From assembly GCA_913054455.1 (NCBI GenBank), contig CAJXIL010000004.1, forward strand, positions 1-61,868: a DNA stretch of 61,868 nucleotides. The letters run 5' to 3'. A program made the position numbers and the translations under genes. The notes beneath the pieces are model-generated. The model did no database searches, was not told the DNA's origin, and saw only the letters and a program-made list of their open reading frames with translations. The stretch comes from an uncultured Roseobacter sp. (GTDB lineage Bacteria; Pseudomonadota; Alphaproteobacteria; Rhodobacterales; Rhodobacteraceae). Below are positions 28,868 through 37,706 of this stretch, piece by piece (within the stretch, counting starts at the first letter, position 1; each line of letters starts with the position of its first letter).

Positions 28868-29728
28868 ATGAGCTATAACATCATTCGCCCCACCGCAGAG
28901 GGGCAGCCATTGACCGAAGCCCCGGTCGTGGCGCAAATTCGGTCTAACCTCAACGAGGACGGCTGGACCCTGCTCCGCGGTTTTCGCCCCGACATGGCGC
29001 AGTTCAGTGCGCTGACCACGGCGCTCTGCCGCAAGATCACCTTCGATCCGGCCCGAGACTACAGTGACGCAAACACGCAGAAGGTCGATGCAGGGACTGG
29101 TCCGGTCGGCTTACATACCGAGAACGGCAATACGCCCGTCTGCCCCGATATCGTAGCCTTCTACAGCCCTGTTGCGGCCTTCGAGGGCTCACAGACAACG
29201 ATCTGTGACGGGCGGGCCATCTATGACGCGATGAACGAGGCGCAAAAGGCCCGCTGGCAGCGTGACATGATGGTGGAGCGCTACTTGCCTGAGCCGCTTT
29301 GGAAACGTTACCTGGCCAATGAGCACCCGGCTATTTCCCACCCCGACGAAGTCACGCCCCGCCATGTCGAGGAATTTCGCGCCGCCGTCCCCAACCAGGA
29401 CTTCGATATGCTCGATGATGGCGGGATCAACTATCGTCTGAAGGTTACCCCAGTACGCGGATCGGCGCTATCGGGAGGACAGGCGTTTGCAAATGCGGTG
29501 CTGGGTCCGTCGCATAACTACGCCCCGCCAAGATATCGCTTCAACGATGATGATATCGTCAGCGGGGACGAGATCGAGGAGATGCGCGCGCTTGCCGAGA
29601 CCTGCACGCACGAGATCAACTGGCAGGATGGCGATATCGCGGTTCTGGACAACACGCGCATCATGCATGGCCGCCGCGCCATCGTCGACACAAACCGCCA
29701 GCTTTTCATCGGCATGGGCAACGTCTGA
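28868..29728 (+). CDS. TauD/TfdA-type Fe(II)/2-oxoglutarate dioxygenase
   Basis: A 286-residue enzyme with an intact facial triad: His83-Thr-Glu85 (GLHTENGN) and distal His267 (NTRIMHGRR), with Arg269/270 for 2-oxoglutarate. ICDGRAIYDAMNE and the C-terminal DIAVLDNTRIMHG are family-like. It starts three bases after the SDR stop. It should hydroxylate, desaturate or otherwise oxidise a product of the upstream enzymes. Related enzymes make taurine cleavage, carnitine precursors or isonitriles, but nothing here fixes the reaction. Confidence 0.9.
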   Translation: MSYNIIRPTAEGQPLTEAPVVAQIRSNLNEDGWTLLRGFRPDMAQFSALTTALCRKITFDPARDYSDANTQKVDAGTGPVGLHTENGNTPVCPDIVAFYSPVAAFEGSQTTICDGRAIYDAMNEAQKARWQRDMMVERYLPEPLWKRYLANEHPAISHPDEVTPRHVEEFRAAVPNQDFDMLDDGGINYRLKVTPVRGSALSGGQAFANAVLGPSHNYAPPRYRFNDDDIVSGDEIEEMRALAETCTHEINWQDGDIAVLDNTRIMHGRRAIVDTNRQLFIGMGNV

Positions 29729-29777
29729 CGCAGCTTGGCGTGAGACCAAATCAATTCTGGAAATGGAGATCAAGACC

Positions 29778-30173
29778 ATGAAACATATCGCAACCCTGTT
29801 CCTCCTGTCTTTGATGGCATCCGGTCCGGCGCAGGCCGACCCGATAGAGGGTCTGTGGCGAACCGCGCCGGACGATCACGGCGACATTGGCTATATACGC
29901 GTCGGCGATTGCGGGGCGGGCTACTGCGGTGTCCTCGAGCGTGCTGAGGACGCGCAAGGCGAAGCGATTCAGCCGGATACGATCGGGCGCAAAATCGTCT
30001 GGAACCTGACATCCAGTAAATCAGGCGAATATGAGGGACGGATCTACGCGCCAGACCGCGATAAAGAATATATGTCGCGGCTGGAACTCTCCGGCAATCG
30101 CATCTCGGTCAACGGCTGCGTTCTTGGCGGGTTGATCTGCCGGGATGGCGGCCAATGGACACGCGAGCAGTAA
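29778..30173 (+). CDS. DUF2147 family secreted protein
   Basis: A 131-residue protein with a signal peptide (KHIATLFLLSLMASGPAQA, cleavage near residue 20). The mature DUF2147 core reads DPIEGLWRTAPDDHGDIGYI, then YCGVLERAED and NGCVLGGLICRDGGQWTR, with four cysteines that may form disulfides. It lies 49 bases after the dioxygenase gene, in the same operon. DUF2147 proteins are lipocalin-like and often accompany lipid or acyl-chain metabolism, which fits a carrier role for a lipophilic product; that is inference. Confidence 0.85.
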   Translation: MKHIATLFLLSLMASGPAQADPIEGLWRTAPDDHGDIGYIRVGDCGAGYCGVLERAEDAQGEAIQPDTIGRKIVWNLTSSKSGEYEGRIYAPDRDKEYMSRLELSGNRISVNGCVLGGLICRDGGQWTREQ

Positions 30174-30220
30174 TGGCGGCACTCCGACGCAATTCGCTGC
30201 CGCCGCATGACCCATTCGTG

Positions 30221-30242
30221 CAGGCTCACTTAGGTGAGCCTG
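30221..30242. promoter_or_regulatory. Perfect 9-bp inverted repeat upstream of LuxR-type gene
   Basis: CAGGCTCAC, spacer TTAG, GTGAGCCTG. It lies 48 bases after the DUF2147 stop and about 110 bases before the regulator start. There is no T run. It may be an operator (autoregulation) or a weak terminator of the enzyme operon. Confidence 0.45.
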
Positions 30243-30352
30243 TTCGGCATTTGAGAATACGCGAAATGACGCCGAACGGCACGGCAAGTCGGCCTTGTCC
30301 TCGCCGCGATCTTCCCCTTGAATAGATGTTACGATCTTCGAGGATATTCCCC

Positions 30353-30877
30353 ATGCAGACCAGCGCCCTAAGATACGTCACGTTGATCCTCATCCTCAGC
30401 GTTATCTTTTTCACCTTCGACGTGGCGAGTGACGTCTATGAGCGCATAATCGCCAGTTCCGCGCCAAGTCTGCTCGACTTGACGCACCTCTTCTTCGAGG
30501 TGTTCTCGGCTGGGGCGCTGATCCTCGCGATCCGAATCCTTGTTCGCCAGTTGCGCTGGCTTGAGGAACGCAACACGCAGCAGTCAGAAACTCTGCGTTT
30601 CCTGCGCGGCGAGATGGACAGTTACGTGCACTGCAAGTTCGATGAGTGGAATCTTACGTCTGCGGAGCGGGATATTGCGATGTATATGCTAAAGGGGCTT
30701 AGCATTGCTGAGATTGCTGCCGCGCGGTCCACCGCCGAAGGGACGGTCAAAGCGCAGACTTCGAACATCTTCCGCAAGACCAGCGTTGCGTCTCGCTTGG
30801 AACTGATGAGCCTCTTTATGGACGAGTTCCTCGAGGTAGGGGCGGGAATTGGTGACCAGCAAAGGGAGGTTGGATAG
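30353..30877 (+). CDS. Membrane-anchored LuxR-type transcriptional regulator
   Basis: A 174-residue protein with two transmembrane helices at the N terminus (about 8-27 YVTLILILSVIFFTF and 42-62 FFEVFSAGALILAI), a charged helical linker (LRWLEERNTQQSETLRFLRGE), and a C-terminal LuxR/GerE helix-turn-helix: LTSAERDIAMYMLKGLSIAE, then STAEGTVKAQTSNIFRKTSV. GAGGA lies upstream of the ATG. The gene follows the biosynthetic cluster in the same direction. It would sense a membrane or periplasmic cue, possibly the product of the cluster, and act on DNA from the membrane. Confidence 0.85.
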   Translation: MQTSALRYVTLILILSVIFFTFDVASDVYERIIASSAPSLLDLTHLFFEVFSAGALILAIRILVRQLRWLEERNTQQSETLRFLRGEMDSYVHCKFDEWNLTSAERDIAMYMLKGLSIAEIAAARSTAEGTVKAQTSNIFRKTSVASRLELMSLFMDEFLEVGAGIGDQQREVG

Positions 30878-31250
30878 ACCCTGATGTGATTCCGTAAACG
30901 CGCTCTTCCGTTCACGCTATTTCGTCGCTTGATCAAAAGTCAAAAACAGACGCGTGCAACGCGTAAATGGGCTTTTCGATGGCGGCTCTAAGGTTCGAAG
31001 CTGCCATTCCTGAAGTCGCGGCGAACGACCGCTTTCCCCTCTACCTTTCAGGGCTGAGCCGGTTGTACAGCTGTCCTGGCCACGTCCGATTTGGGCTAAT
31101 TCTGTTGAAAACTCGGTGTCGGGCCGAATCTGAGCATTCTACCTGAACACTTTTCCAGGGATCTGCCATTCTGCGAATACTGCTTGTCAGACAGACCTCC
31201 ACAAAACAATTGTTCCAGGGCCCGGAAACACAGGGTGAACAATGACAGCG
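30878..31250. other. Intergenic debris, no gene seen
   Basis: About 370 bases between the LuxR-type gene and the IS remnants. No gene is supported. An open frame on the minus strand (31041-31310) has no recognisable protein and overlaps the IS debris. Confidence 0.4.
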
Positions 31251-31640
31251 ATCACAAGCTCTACACTGCGCCAAACCTACTGGATCGAGACAGCACGGCA
31301 GTTCGACCAAACCAAAAAATCCTGCGCCAGAATGGCTTCAGGGCGTCCATGAGCGGCAAAGGCAATTGCTACGACAAGGCCGCCCCTCTCGGCAGCACTC
31401 TATGAATGCGCCTGCCGGGCAATGGTCGCGACCTTCTTCAAAACCATCAAGGCCGAGCTGATCTGGCGGCGCTCATAGGAAACGCGGCGGCAGGCTGAGA
31501 TGGCAATCTTCGAATACATAAGCGGATTCCACAATCCGCGCCGTCGGCACTCAGCACTGAGCTGGAAAAGCCCTGTCACCTTCAAGAGGAAACTGGCCTA
31601 AACGAGCACTTGGGGCCGCATCAAACCGCGACAGGTCCAA
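31250..31640 (+). mobile_element. IS3-family transposase 3'-end remnant
   Basis: Broken frames read QNGFRASMSGKGNCYDKAAP, then AMVATFFKTIKAELIWRRS with an in-frame stop, then IFEYISGFHNPRRRHSALSW up to a TAA at 31599-31601. This is the C-terminal DDE part of IS3 OrfB (SMSxKGNCxDNAxxE and the NPxRRHSAL signature) with at least one frameshift and one internal stop. The string ATCAAACCGCGACAGGTCC after the stop may be the right terminal repeat. The 5' part of the element is missing. Confidence 0.8.
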
Positions 31641-31906
31641 TCTCAGCGAGACCTGCGACCGATACAGCTCGAAGCGGGACGACATCAACCGCGAGGGCCT
31701 GGGCACTGAGATCTACGTCCCCTTCCCCCGAACGGGTCCTCCGGGCACTGAACCGGATCACCGAAGGGTATGGCGCACCGAAGGCCATCCGAGGCGACAA
31801 TGGCCTAGAGTCTAGCAGCGGCACCTTTATGGAATGGATCTACAAGACTGCGCCGCCATATACAGAGTTTGGCGCGGTCAAGCAGAGGGCGGGCCAACAG
31901 AAATGA
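31620..31906 (+). mobile_element. Second IS3-family transposase fragment
   Basis: The frame contains RVLRALNRITEGYGAPKAIR, then GDNGLESSSGTFMEWIYKTA, the region around the second Asp of the DDE catalytic core in IS3-type OrfB proteins. The C-terminal part and the flanks are missing. It abuts the methyltransferase stop at 31909. It is a different IS3 lineage from the preceding fragment. Confidence 0.65.
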
Positions 31907-31908
31907 GG

Positions 31909-33096
31909 CTAGCCGTTTAGCACTCTGATTTCGGCATCCCAACCCATTTCTCGAATGTTCTGCCGGATCTCGTCTTCGTAGTTCGGGTTCATAATGATCA
32001 CCGTGCCAACCCCACGAGACTTTGCCGTCTCTGGCGAAACGATCATTGTGCCACTGATCGGCATGAAGCATCCCTGTTTGGCGGCATTGAGGTCAATCAC
32101 ACAGTCAATGGGCGTGTCCTCGGCGCTGTTGAACAAGAGCGAAAATGTCACCCCTTTTGAGGCACCGCCCCAAAGTGCAACTGGCGCAATCGCTCTACGG
32201 TCTTCAAAGTACGTGGTCCATTCCGCCATCATCTGACGTTTGTTTTCTAGGTAGTGCGAGCCCAATTTCTCCGAGGATGCCACGGGCTTTGCATGACCTG
32301 GAGCCTCTGGGAGCCGCGCCACAATCCACATGTATTGACCGTCATAGACCGACTCCACCTCGCACTCCAACCCCTGCTGGGCCAAGAGCAAACGGATGGA
32401 GTCTGGCGTGTAGATCGAGCAATGCTCGTAGAAGAAATCCTGAAAGGCAGTATGCTCCAAGATCCAGTTAGCATCGGGTGTTTCGATAAATAGTGTCCGC
32501 CCTGGCACCAGAGCCGCCGCCAAGGCTATTCCAAAGGTCTGGACATCTGCCACATGCTCTATCGTGTGCCGAGAGCAGACCACATTTGCCTCGGCAGGGA
32601 TCTGATCCGTGTTGTCAGGCGAGAAAAAGTTTCGATGGACTTTGGCTCCCTCCGGCAACTTGTCTTCCCCGGTAAAGGAAGGATCAAACCCCGTGGCAGA
32701 TTTCACCCGTCCTGCGGCCCGCTGATGAACAAGGCTGAGAAAATCGCCTTCGCCGCATCCGATTTCTACATAATGGATATCCGTATCCTCAGGCACGGAG
32801 GCAATGACACGATCGGCCATCGCATCCAGATGTGCCAAGTAATAGGCTGAGGAAGTGACGTCATTGTTATAGGTTTCATCGTAGGAGATCTTGGCAAGGT
32901 CAAAAGAGGCGTTCCACACAAAGCTGCAACTGGCACAACGCACCATTGTGATCGTCCCCTGCGGAAATGCCAGCGCTTCGGCCTGGGTAAGGAGTGCCAC
33001 ATTTTGCAAAGATGGTACCTTGGGGCGTTCATCCAGTAACAGATTGCCAACAGTATTATTGCAAATGGGGCATGGACAGGCACTAGCTGATGTCAT
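31909..33096 (-). CDS. Class I SAM-dependent methyltransferase, C-methyltransferase type
   Basis: A 395-residue protein. The N-terminal zinc-binding cysteines are CPIC...CASC, followed by a class I methyltransferase motif YVEIGCGEGDFLSLV and the SRHTIEHVAD region. The C-terminal domain reads ALWGGASKGVTFSLLF and VIDLNAAKQGCFMP. This layout resembles sugar C-methyltransferases of deoxysugar clusters. It is divergent from the rfbF operon across 163 bases and so probably belongs to the same sugar pathway. It would be the second C-methyltransferase-type protein there. The 3' end abuts IS debris but the reading frame is complete. Confidence 0.82.
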   Translation of the reverse strand: MTSASACPCPICNNTVGNLLLDERPKVPSLQNVALLTQAEALAFPQGTITMVRCASCSFVWNASFDLAKISYDETYNNDVTSSAYYLAHLDAMADRVIASVPEDTDIHYVEIGCGEGDFLSLVHQRAAGRVKSATGFDPSFTGEDKLPEGAKVHRNFFSPDNTDQIPAEANVVCSRHTIEHVADVQTFGIALAAALVPGRTLFIETPDANWILEHTAFQDFFYEHCSIYTPDSIRLLLAQQGLECEVESVYDGQYMWIVARLPEAPGHAKPVASSEKLGSHYLENKRQMMAEWTTYFEDRRAIAPVALWGGASKGVTFSLLFNSAEDTPIDCVIDLNAAKQGCFMPISGTMIVSPETAKSRGVGTVIIMNPNYEDEIRQNIREMGWDAEIRVLNG

Positions 33097-33259
33097 TTTG
33101 TCCTCTTGTTTTCCTGATCACAGCGCTGTTATTGATGCACAGTCGGTGAACTTACTACGAGTATTTTCTGGGCTTGAAACCGTTGACCTGAGCAATTTTT
33201 GTATCACGTTCGCGCGTTCCAGTTGCCCCTACTTATGCGAAAAATGAGAAATGTAAAAT

Positions 33260-34033
33260 ATGACGAAAGCAGTAATTTTGGCCGGCGGTTTGGGCACACG
33301 GATCAGCGAAGAATCCCACATGCGCCCCAAGCCTATGATCGAAATCGGTGGACGCCCCATACTGTGGCACATCATGAAGATCTATTCGCACTTTGGCATC
33401 AATGAATTTGTCATCTGCTGCGGGTATCGCGGCTATATGATTAAAGAGTATTTCGCCAACTACTTCTTGCACATGTCGGATATTACCTTTGATATGTCCA
33501 ACAATGAAATGCACGTGCATAACCAACGCTCAGAACCCTGGAAAGTCACATTGGTTGACACCGGCGAGATGACGCAGACCGGGGGGCGCGTGAAGCGGAT
33601 CCGCGACCATTTGGATGAGACCTTCTGCCTGACCTACGGCGATGGGCTAAGCAATATCGATATTGCCGATCTGCTGGCCTTTCACAAACGTGAAGGGCGC
33701 GTTGCCACGATCTCTGCCGTGCAACCCGAAGGCCGCTTTGGGTCCCTGGAGATCGAAGGCACAAAAATCAGCCGCTTCCTCGAGAAACCCAAAGGCGATG
33801 GCCGCTGGGTTAGCGGTGGCTTTATGGTCTGCGAGCCAGAACTCTTGGATCATATCGATGGGGATGCAACCATACTGGAGCAAGAACCCCTGATGGGTCT
33901 TGCCGACGAAGGCAAGCTCTCGGTCCGCAAACACGAAGGGTTTTGGGCCGCCATGGACACGCTACGCGATCGAAACGCGCTTGAGGCAATGTGGGCTGAC
34001 GAGAAAAACGCGCCCTGGCGGGTCTGGGGCTAA
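33260..34033 (+). CDS. rfbF: Glucose-1-phosphate cytidylyltransferase
   Basis: A 257-residue nucleotidyltransferase: TKAVILAGGLGTRISEESHM, PKPMIEIGGRPILWHI, FVICCGYRGYMIKEYF and the ending FWAAMDTLRDRNALE. It makes CDP-glucose from CTP and glucose-1-phosphate, the first step of CDP-sugar synthesis. It is the first gene of a tightly packed plus-strand operon, one base before rfbG. Confidence 0.95.
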   Translation: MTKAVILAGGLGTRISEESHMRPKPMIEIGGRPILWHIMKIYSHFGINEFVICCGYRGYMIKEYFANYFLHMSDITFDMSNNEMHVHNQRSEPWKVTLVDTGEMTQTGGRVKRIRDHLDETFCLTYGDGLSNIDIADLLAFHKREGRVATISAVQPEGRFGSLEIEGTKISRFLEKPKGDGRWVSGGFMVCEPELLDHIDGDATILEQEPLMGLADEGKLSVRKHEGFWAAMDTLRDRNALEAMWADEKNAPWRVWG

Positions 34034-34034
34034 C

Positions 34035-35081
34035 ATGTCTGACTTTTGGCAGGGCAAGCGCGTTTTTCTAACCGGCCACACTGGTTTCAAGGGCAGCTGG
34101 ATGGCGCTGTGGCTCTCCCAGATGGGGGCGCAGGTCACAGGCTACGCACTGCCGCCTGACACCGAACTAGCTTTGTTCGACCAATTTGATATTGCCAGCC
34201 GCACAAACAGTCAGTTCGGCGATATCAATTCTTACGAGGCCCTGCTTTCTTCGTTGGACGAGGCAAAGCCCGATATCGTCTTCCACTTGGCGGCCCAGTC
34301 GCTGGTTCTGCGCGGCTATAGCGACACGCTGACCACATGGCAGACAAATGTCATGGGAACAGCCAACCTGTTCGAAGCCCTGCGCGTTCTAAAACAGCCA
34401 GCAACTGTTGTCGCCGTTACGACAGACAAAGTGTATCGCAACGATGAGGCCAATCATGCCTTCGTTGAAGATGACCCCCTAGGCGGAATTGACCCATACA
34501 GCGCCTCCAAGGCAGGCACAGAGCTGGTGGTTAACAGCTACAGATCTGTATTATTGCAAGAAAAATTCCCTATTCGAGTGGCGTCTGCACGGGCTGGCAA
34601 CGTTATAGGAGGGGGGGATTGGTGTGAAAACCGCCTGGTCCCTGACATTGTCCGCGCCTTGATTGCAAAAGAGCCATTGTTGACCCGCAATCCCCATGCC
34701 GTACGCCCTTGGCAACATGTCCTCGAGCCCTTGGCGGGCTACATGCAGCTGGCGGAACTGCTGCATAGTGATCCGCAGTTTGCGGATGCCTACAACTTTG
34801 GCCCAGACATCACGGACAACCGCACCGTTCAAGATGTCATCATTGAGGCGCTTAAGTCCTGGCCCGGCACATATGCCCCTACGGATAACAGCAACATGCC
34901 GCATGAAGCCAATCTGCTGATGCTAAACATCGACAAAGCAAAAACGAAATTGGGCTGGGCGCCACGTTGGGATTTTGAAACAGCCATCTCCAAGACCATG
35001 CAGTGGTATCGCCAAACCCATGAAGGTGCAGACCCTGTAGCACTGTCTTTGGCCCAGATTGCAGAGTTCACCCGCTCATGA
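34035..35081 (+). CDS. rfbG: CDP-glucose 4,6-dehydratase
   Basis: A 348-residue extended SDR. The Rossmann motif GHTGFKG is near the start, and the active site SASKAGTELVVNSY carries YxxxK. VGGGDW-type and NRLVPDIVRA strings follow. It converts CDP-glucose to CDP-4-keto-6-deoxyglucose. The start is one base after the rfbF stop, and its stop overlaps the next start. Confidence 0.95.
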   Translation: MSDFWQGKRVFLTGHTGFKGSWMALWLSQMGAQVTGYALPPDTELALFDQFDIASRTNSQFGDINSYEALLSSLDEAKPDIVFHLAAQSLVLRGYSDTLTTWQTNVMGTANLFEALRVLKQPATVVAVTTDKVYRNDEANHAFVEDDPLGGIDPYSASKAGTELVVNSYRSVLLQEKFPIRVASARAGNVIGGGDWCENRLVPDIVRALIAKEPLLTRNPHAVRPWQHVLEPLAGYMQLAELLHSDPQFADAYNFGPDITDNRTVQDVIIEALKSWPGTYAPTDNSNMPHEANLLMLNIDKAKTKLGWAPRWDFETAISKTMQWYRQTHEGADPVALSLAQIAEFTRS

Positions 35082-35626
35082 AAATCACTCCCCTACCGAT
35101 CGCGGGCGCCTACCACATTGCTCCCAAAAAACTGGGGGACAACCGCGGCGCCTTTGCCAGGCTGTTTTGCACTGACCACTTTGCAGAGCTGGGGCTGAAT
35201 ACCGAATGGGCGCAGATGAATCTGTCCCGCAGCTCCCAGCAAGGCACCCTGCGCGGCCTGCACTTTCAGCGCCCCCCTTTCGCCGAGACAAAGCTGGTGC
35301 GCGCGGTTACGGGCAAAGTCTACGATGTGCTGGTTGACCTGCGTGAGGGGTCAAAGACTTATGGGGCCCATTGTGGGGTGACTTTGGATAGCGATCAGCT
35401 GGAAGCGCTCTATATCCCCCAGGGGTGCGCCCATGGATTTCAAACTCTGACCGATGATGTAGAATTGCACTACATGCATTCGGCCCCCTATGCTCCTGAC
35501 CACGAAGGCGGTATTCGTTTTGATGACCCGACACTTGCTATTCGCTGGCCGCTTGGCGTCACCGAAACATCGCCGCGCGACCGCGCGCTTCCTCTTCTCT
35601 CAGATATCAAGCCGATAACCCTATGA
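35078..35626 (+). CDS. dTDP-4-dehydrorhamnose 3,5-epimerase-like protein
   Basis: A 182-residue RmlC-type cupin: NRGAFARLFCTDHF, then NLSRSSQQGTLRGLHFQRPP, VYDVLVDLREGSKTYG and GCAHGFQTL. Catalytic His (LRGLHFQ) is kept. It should epimerise C3 and/or C5 of the 4-keto-6-deoxy sugar, here probably CDP-bound because it sits in the CDP operon. Its start overlaps the rfbG stop (ATGA) and its stop overlaps the next start. Confidence 0.9.
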   Translation: MKITPLPIAGAYHIAPKKLGDNRGAFARLFCTDHFAELGLNTEWAQMNLSRSSQQGTLRGLHFQRPPFAETKLVRAVTGKVYDVLVDLREGSKTYGAHCGVTLDSDQLEALYIPQGCAHGFQTLTDDVELHYMHSAPYAPDHEGGIRFDDPTLAIRWPLGVTETSPRDRALPLLSDIKPITL

Positions 35627-36846
35627 AATGTCGCCATTGCCAAACAGATTTGTCGCTGAAATTCTTGGATCTGGGCTATGCTCCCCCGTCCAATGATTAT
35701 CTTTCTGCCGATGACTTGAACAAGCCAGAGGTCACCTACCCTCTGCGTGTCTTGACATGCACTAATTGCTGGCTGGTTCAGACCGAAGACTATGCCGCAC
35801 ATGATGCCCTGTTTCGCGAGGATTATGCCTATTTTTCTTCGACCTCAAAGGGGTGGCTTGCGCACGCAGAACGCTACTGCGCGCAGATGACCAATCGATT
35901 GGGGCTGAATGAGACGAGTTTTGTGGTCGAACTGGCATCAAACGATGGCTACTTGCTGAAAAACTTCGTGGCCAAAGGTGTGCCCTGTCTCGGTGTCGAG
36001 CCGACCCGTTCGACCGCAGAGGCGGCGAAAGCGCTGGGGATCCCGGTCGTTGAAGATTTTTTTGGTGCCCAACTGGGGCGTAAACTCGCCCAGGAAGGGC
36101 CCAAGGCGGATTTGATCTTGGGGAACAATGTCTATGCACATGTGCCCGATATCAACGATTTCACGCAGGGCGTTGCTGAGCTATTGGCCGATGAAGGCGT
36201 GGTTACGTTTGAATTCCCGCATCTCGGACAGCTGGTAAAACACAACCAGTTCGATACCGTCTATCACGAACATTTCTCCTATCTCGCTTTGCATCCTGTG
36301 ATCAGCATTTTCGAAGCGGCAGGTCTAAGGGTCTTTGATGTCGAAGAACTGCCAACCCACGGCGGAAGCCTGCGCGTCTTTGGTTGCCTGTCCAGCGCAT
36401 CGCATTTGGCAACTGAAAATGTCGCGAGAGTTATGTCCGAAGAGATCGAAGCCGGCCTTTTGAAGGAAGACACCTATCGCGGTTTTCAAGATAGGGCCGA
36501 GAAGGTCAAGAACGGCCTGCTGCGGTTTTTGCTGGATGCCAAAGCAGAGGGTAAAACTGTCGTCGGCTACGGCGCTGCGGCGAAGGGCAATACGCTGCTG
36601 AATTTCTGTGGTGTGGGGCCGGATTTGCTCCCCATTATCAGTGATGCGGCCCCCTCCAAAATCGGCAAGTTCATGCCCGGAAGCCATATTCCGATCAAGG
36701 CTCCGGCCGCATTAACGGCAGCGCAGCCTGACTATGTTTTGATCCTGCCCTGGAATATCGCGGATGAAGTAATGTCGCAAAACAAAGACCTGGCCCAAAA
36801 CGGCAGCACCTTTGTAATTGCGGTGCCTGAACTCAAGTTCATATGA
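35623..36846 (+). CDS. Sugar C-methyltransferase (SAM-dependent)
   Basis: A 407-residue protein of the TylC3/NovU type. The N-terminal zinc-binding domain reads CRHCQTDL and CTNCWLVQ. The SAM domain has VVELASNDGYLLKNF, and the HEHFSYL segment and C-terminal GYGAAAKGNTLLNF domain are characteristic. It adds a methyl branch to C3 of a 4-ketosugar. Its start overlaps the epimerase stop and its stop overlaps the next gene, so the order of translation follows the pathway. Confidence 0.88.
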   Translation: MKCRHCQTDLSLKFLDLGYAPPSNDYLSADDLNKPEVTYPLRVLTCTNCWLVQTEDYAAHDALFREDYAYFSSTSKGWLAHAERYCAQMTNRLGLNETSFVVELASNDGYLLKNFVAKGVPCLGVEPTRSTAEAAKALGIPVVEDFFGAQLGRKLAQEGPKADLILGNNVYAHVPDINDFTQGVAELLADEGVVTFEFPHLGQLVKHNQFDTVYHEHFSYLALHPVISIFEAAGLRVFDVEELPTHGGSLRVFGCLSSASHLATENVARVMSEEIEAGLLKEDTYRGFQDRAEKVKNGLLRFLLDAKAEGKTVVGYGAAAKGNTLLNFCGVGPDLLPIISDAAPSKIGKFMPGSHIPIKAPAALTAAQPDYVLILPWNIADEVMSQNKDLAQNGSTFVIAVPELKFI

Positions 36847-37676
36847 CACCGCGCGTTCTCATAACCGGGGCGACTGGCTTTGTTGGTCGCCAGATTCTGG
36901 CCGCCTGTATTGCGCGCAATGTGAGCATGCGTTTGGTGGTCAGGGCGGGGTGGCAGGAAAAACTGGGCGACCTGCCAGAGACCTGCGAAATTGTCGAAGT
37001 CGAGGATATGTTTGCCCAGAGTGCCGAATGGTGGGCAGAACACCTCGCAGGCATCGACACCCTCATTCATTCCGCCTGGTATACCGAACCGGGGAAGTAT
37101 CTTACCTCTCCCAAGAATACCGATTGCCTGATCGGAACCCTCGAAATGGCGCGCGGTGCCGTGCAGGCAGAGCTGCATCGGTTTGTGGGGGTTGGCACCT
37201 GTATCGAATACCAATTGGGCCCCAAGATTCTCACGCCAGATACTGTCTTGGCACCCAGCACGCCCTATGGTCAAGCCAAGGCTGCCGCGTTCTACGCGCT
37301 CAGCGGTTTGTTTGGCGAAACCAAGACCGATTTCCTGTGGTGTCGGCTGTTCCAACCCTATGGCGAGGGCGAGCATTCACAACGACTGTACCCCTATTTG
37401 CACAGCTGTTTGTCACAAGGCAAAACCGTAACCTTGGGATCAGGCAGAGAGGTTCGTGACTTTATCGATGTCAAAACTGCCGGAGCAAATATCTTTGATG
37501 CGGCTCTGGGCAAGGATGTCGGCGCAATCAATATCTGCACAGGCATCCCAAAATCAGTGCGCGAGTTTGCAACTGAAATCGCCGAAACATATGGCCGATC
37601 CGACCTGTTGAAATTTGGCACTTTGGACAACAGTGCCAGCGACTGGGATTATATAGTCGGCCAGCCCTGGGCCTGA
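36843..37676 (+). CDS. NAD-dependent epimerase/dehydratase (4-ketoreductase-like)
   Basis: A 277-residue extended SDR: ITGATGFVGRQILAACIARN at the N terminus, active-site STPYGQAKAAAFYAL (YxxxK), then LFQPYGEGEHSQRLYP and DFIDVKTAGANIFDAAL. It is placed last in the operon and resembles CDP-abequose/paratose-type 4-ketoreductases, so it would complete the branched CDP-sugar. Its start overlaps the methyltransferase stop. Confidence 0.87.
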   Translation: MTPRVLITGATGFVGRQILAACIARNVSMRLVVRAGWQEKLGDLPETCEIVEVEDMFAQSAEWWAEHLAGIDTLIHSAWYTEPGKYLTSPKNTDCLIGTLEMARGAVQAELHRFVGVGTCIEYQLGPKILTPDTVLAPSTPYGQAKAAAFYALSGLFGETKTDFLWCRLFQPYGEGEHSQRLYPYLHSCLSQGKTVTLGSGREVRDFIDVKTAGANIFDAALGKDVGAINICTGIPKSVREFATEIAETYGRSDLLKFGTLDNSASDWDYIVGQPWA

Positions 37677-37706
37677 TCCTGCCCCCCCGTTCAGAGGAGA
37701 TCGCTG

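Noticed and set aside
30990-31010. GGTTCGAAGC string as a tRNA T-arm
   Set aside because: No acceptor stem, D-arm or anticodon arm can be drawn around it.
31041-31310. 89-codon open frame on the minus strand
   Set aside because: It overlaps IS3 debris and looks like random translation.
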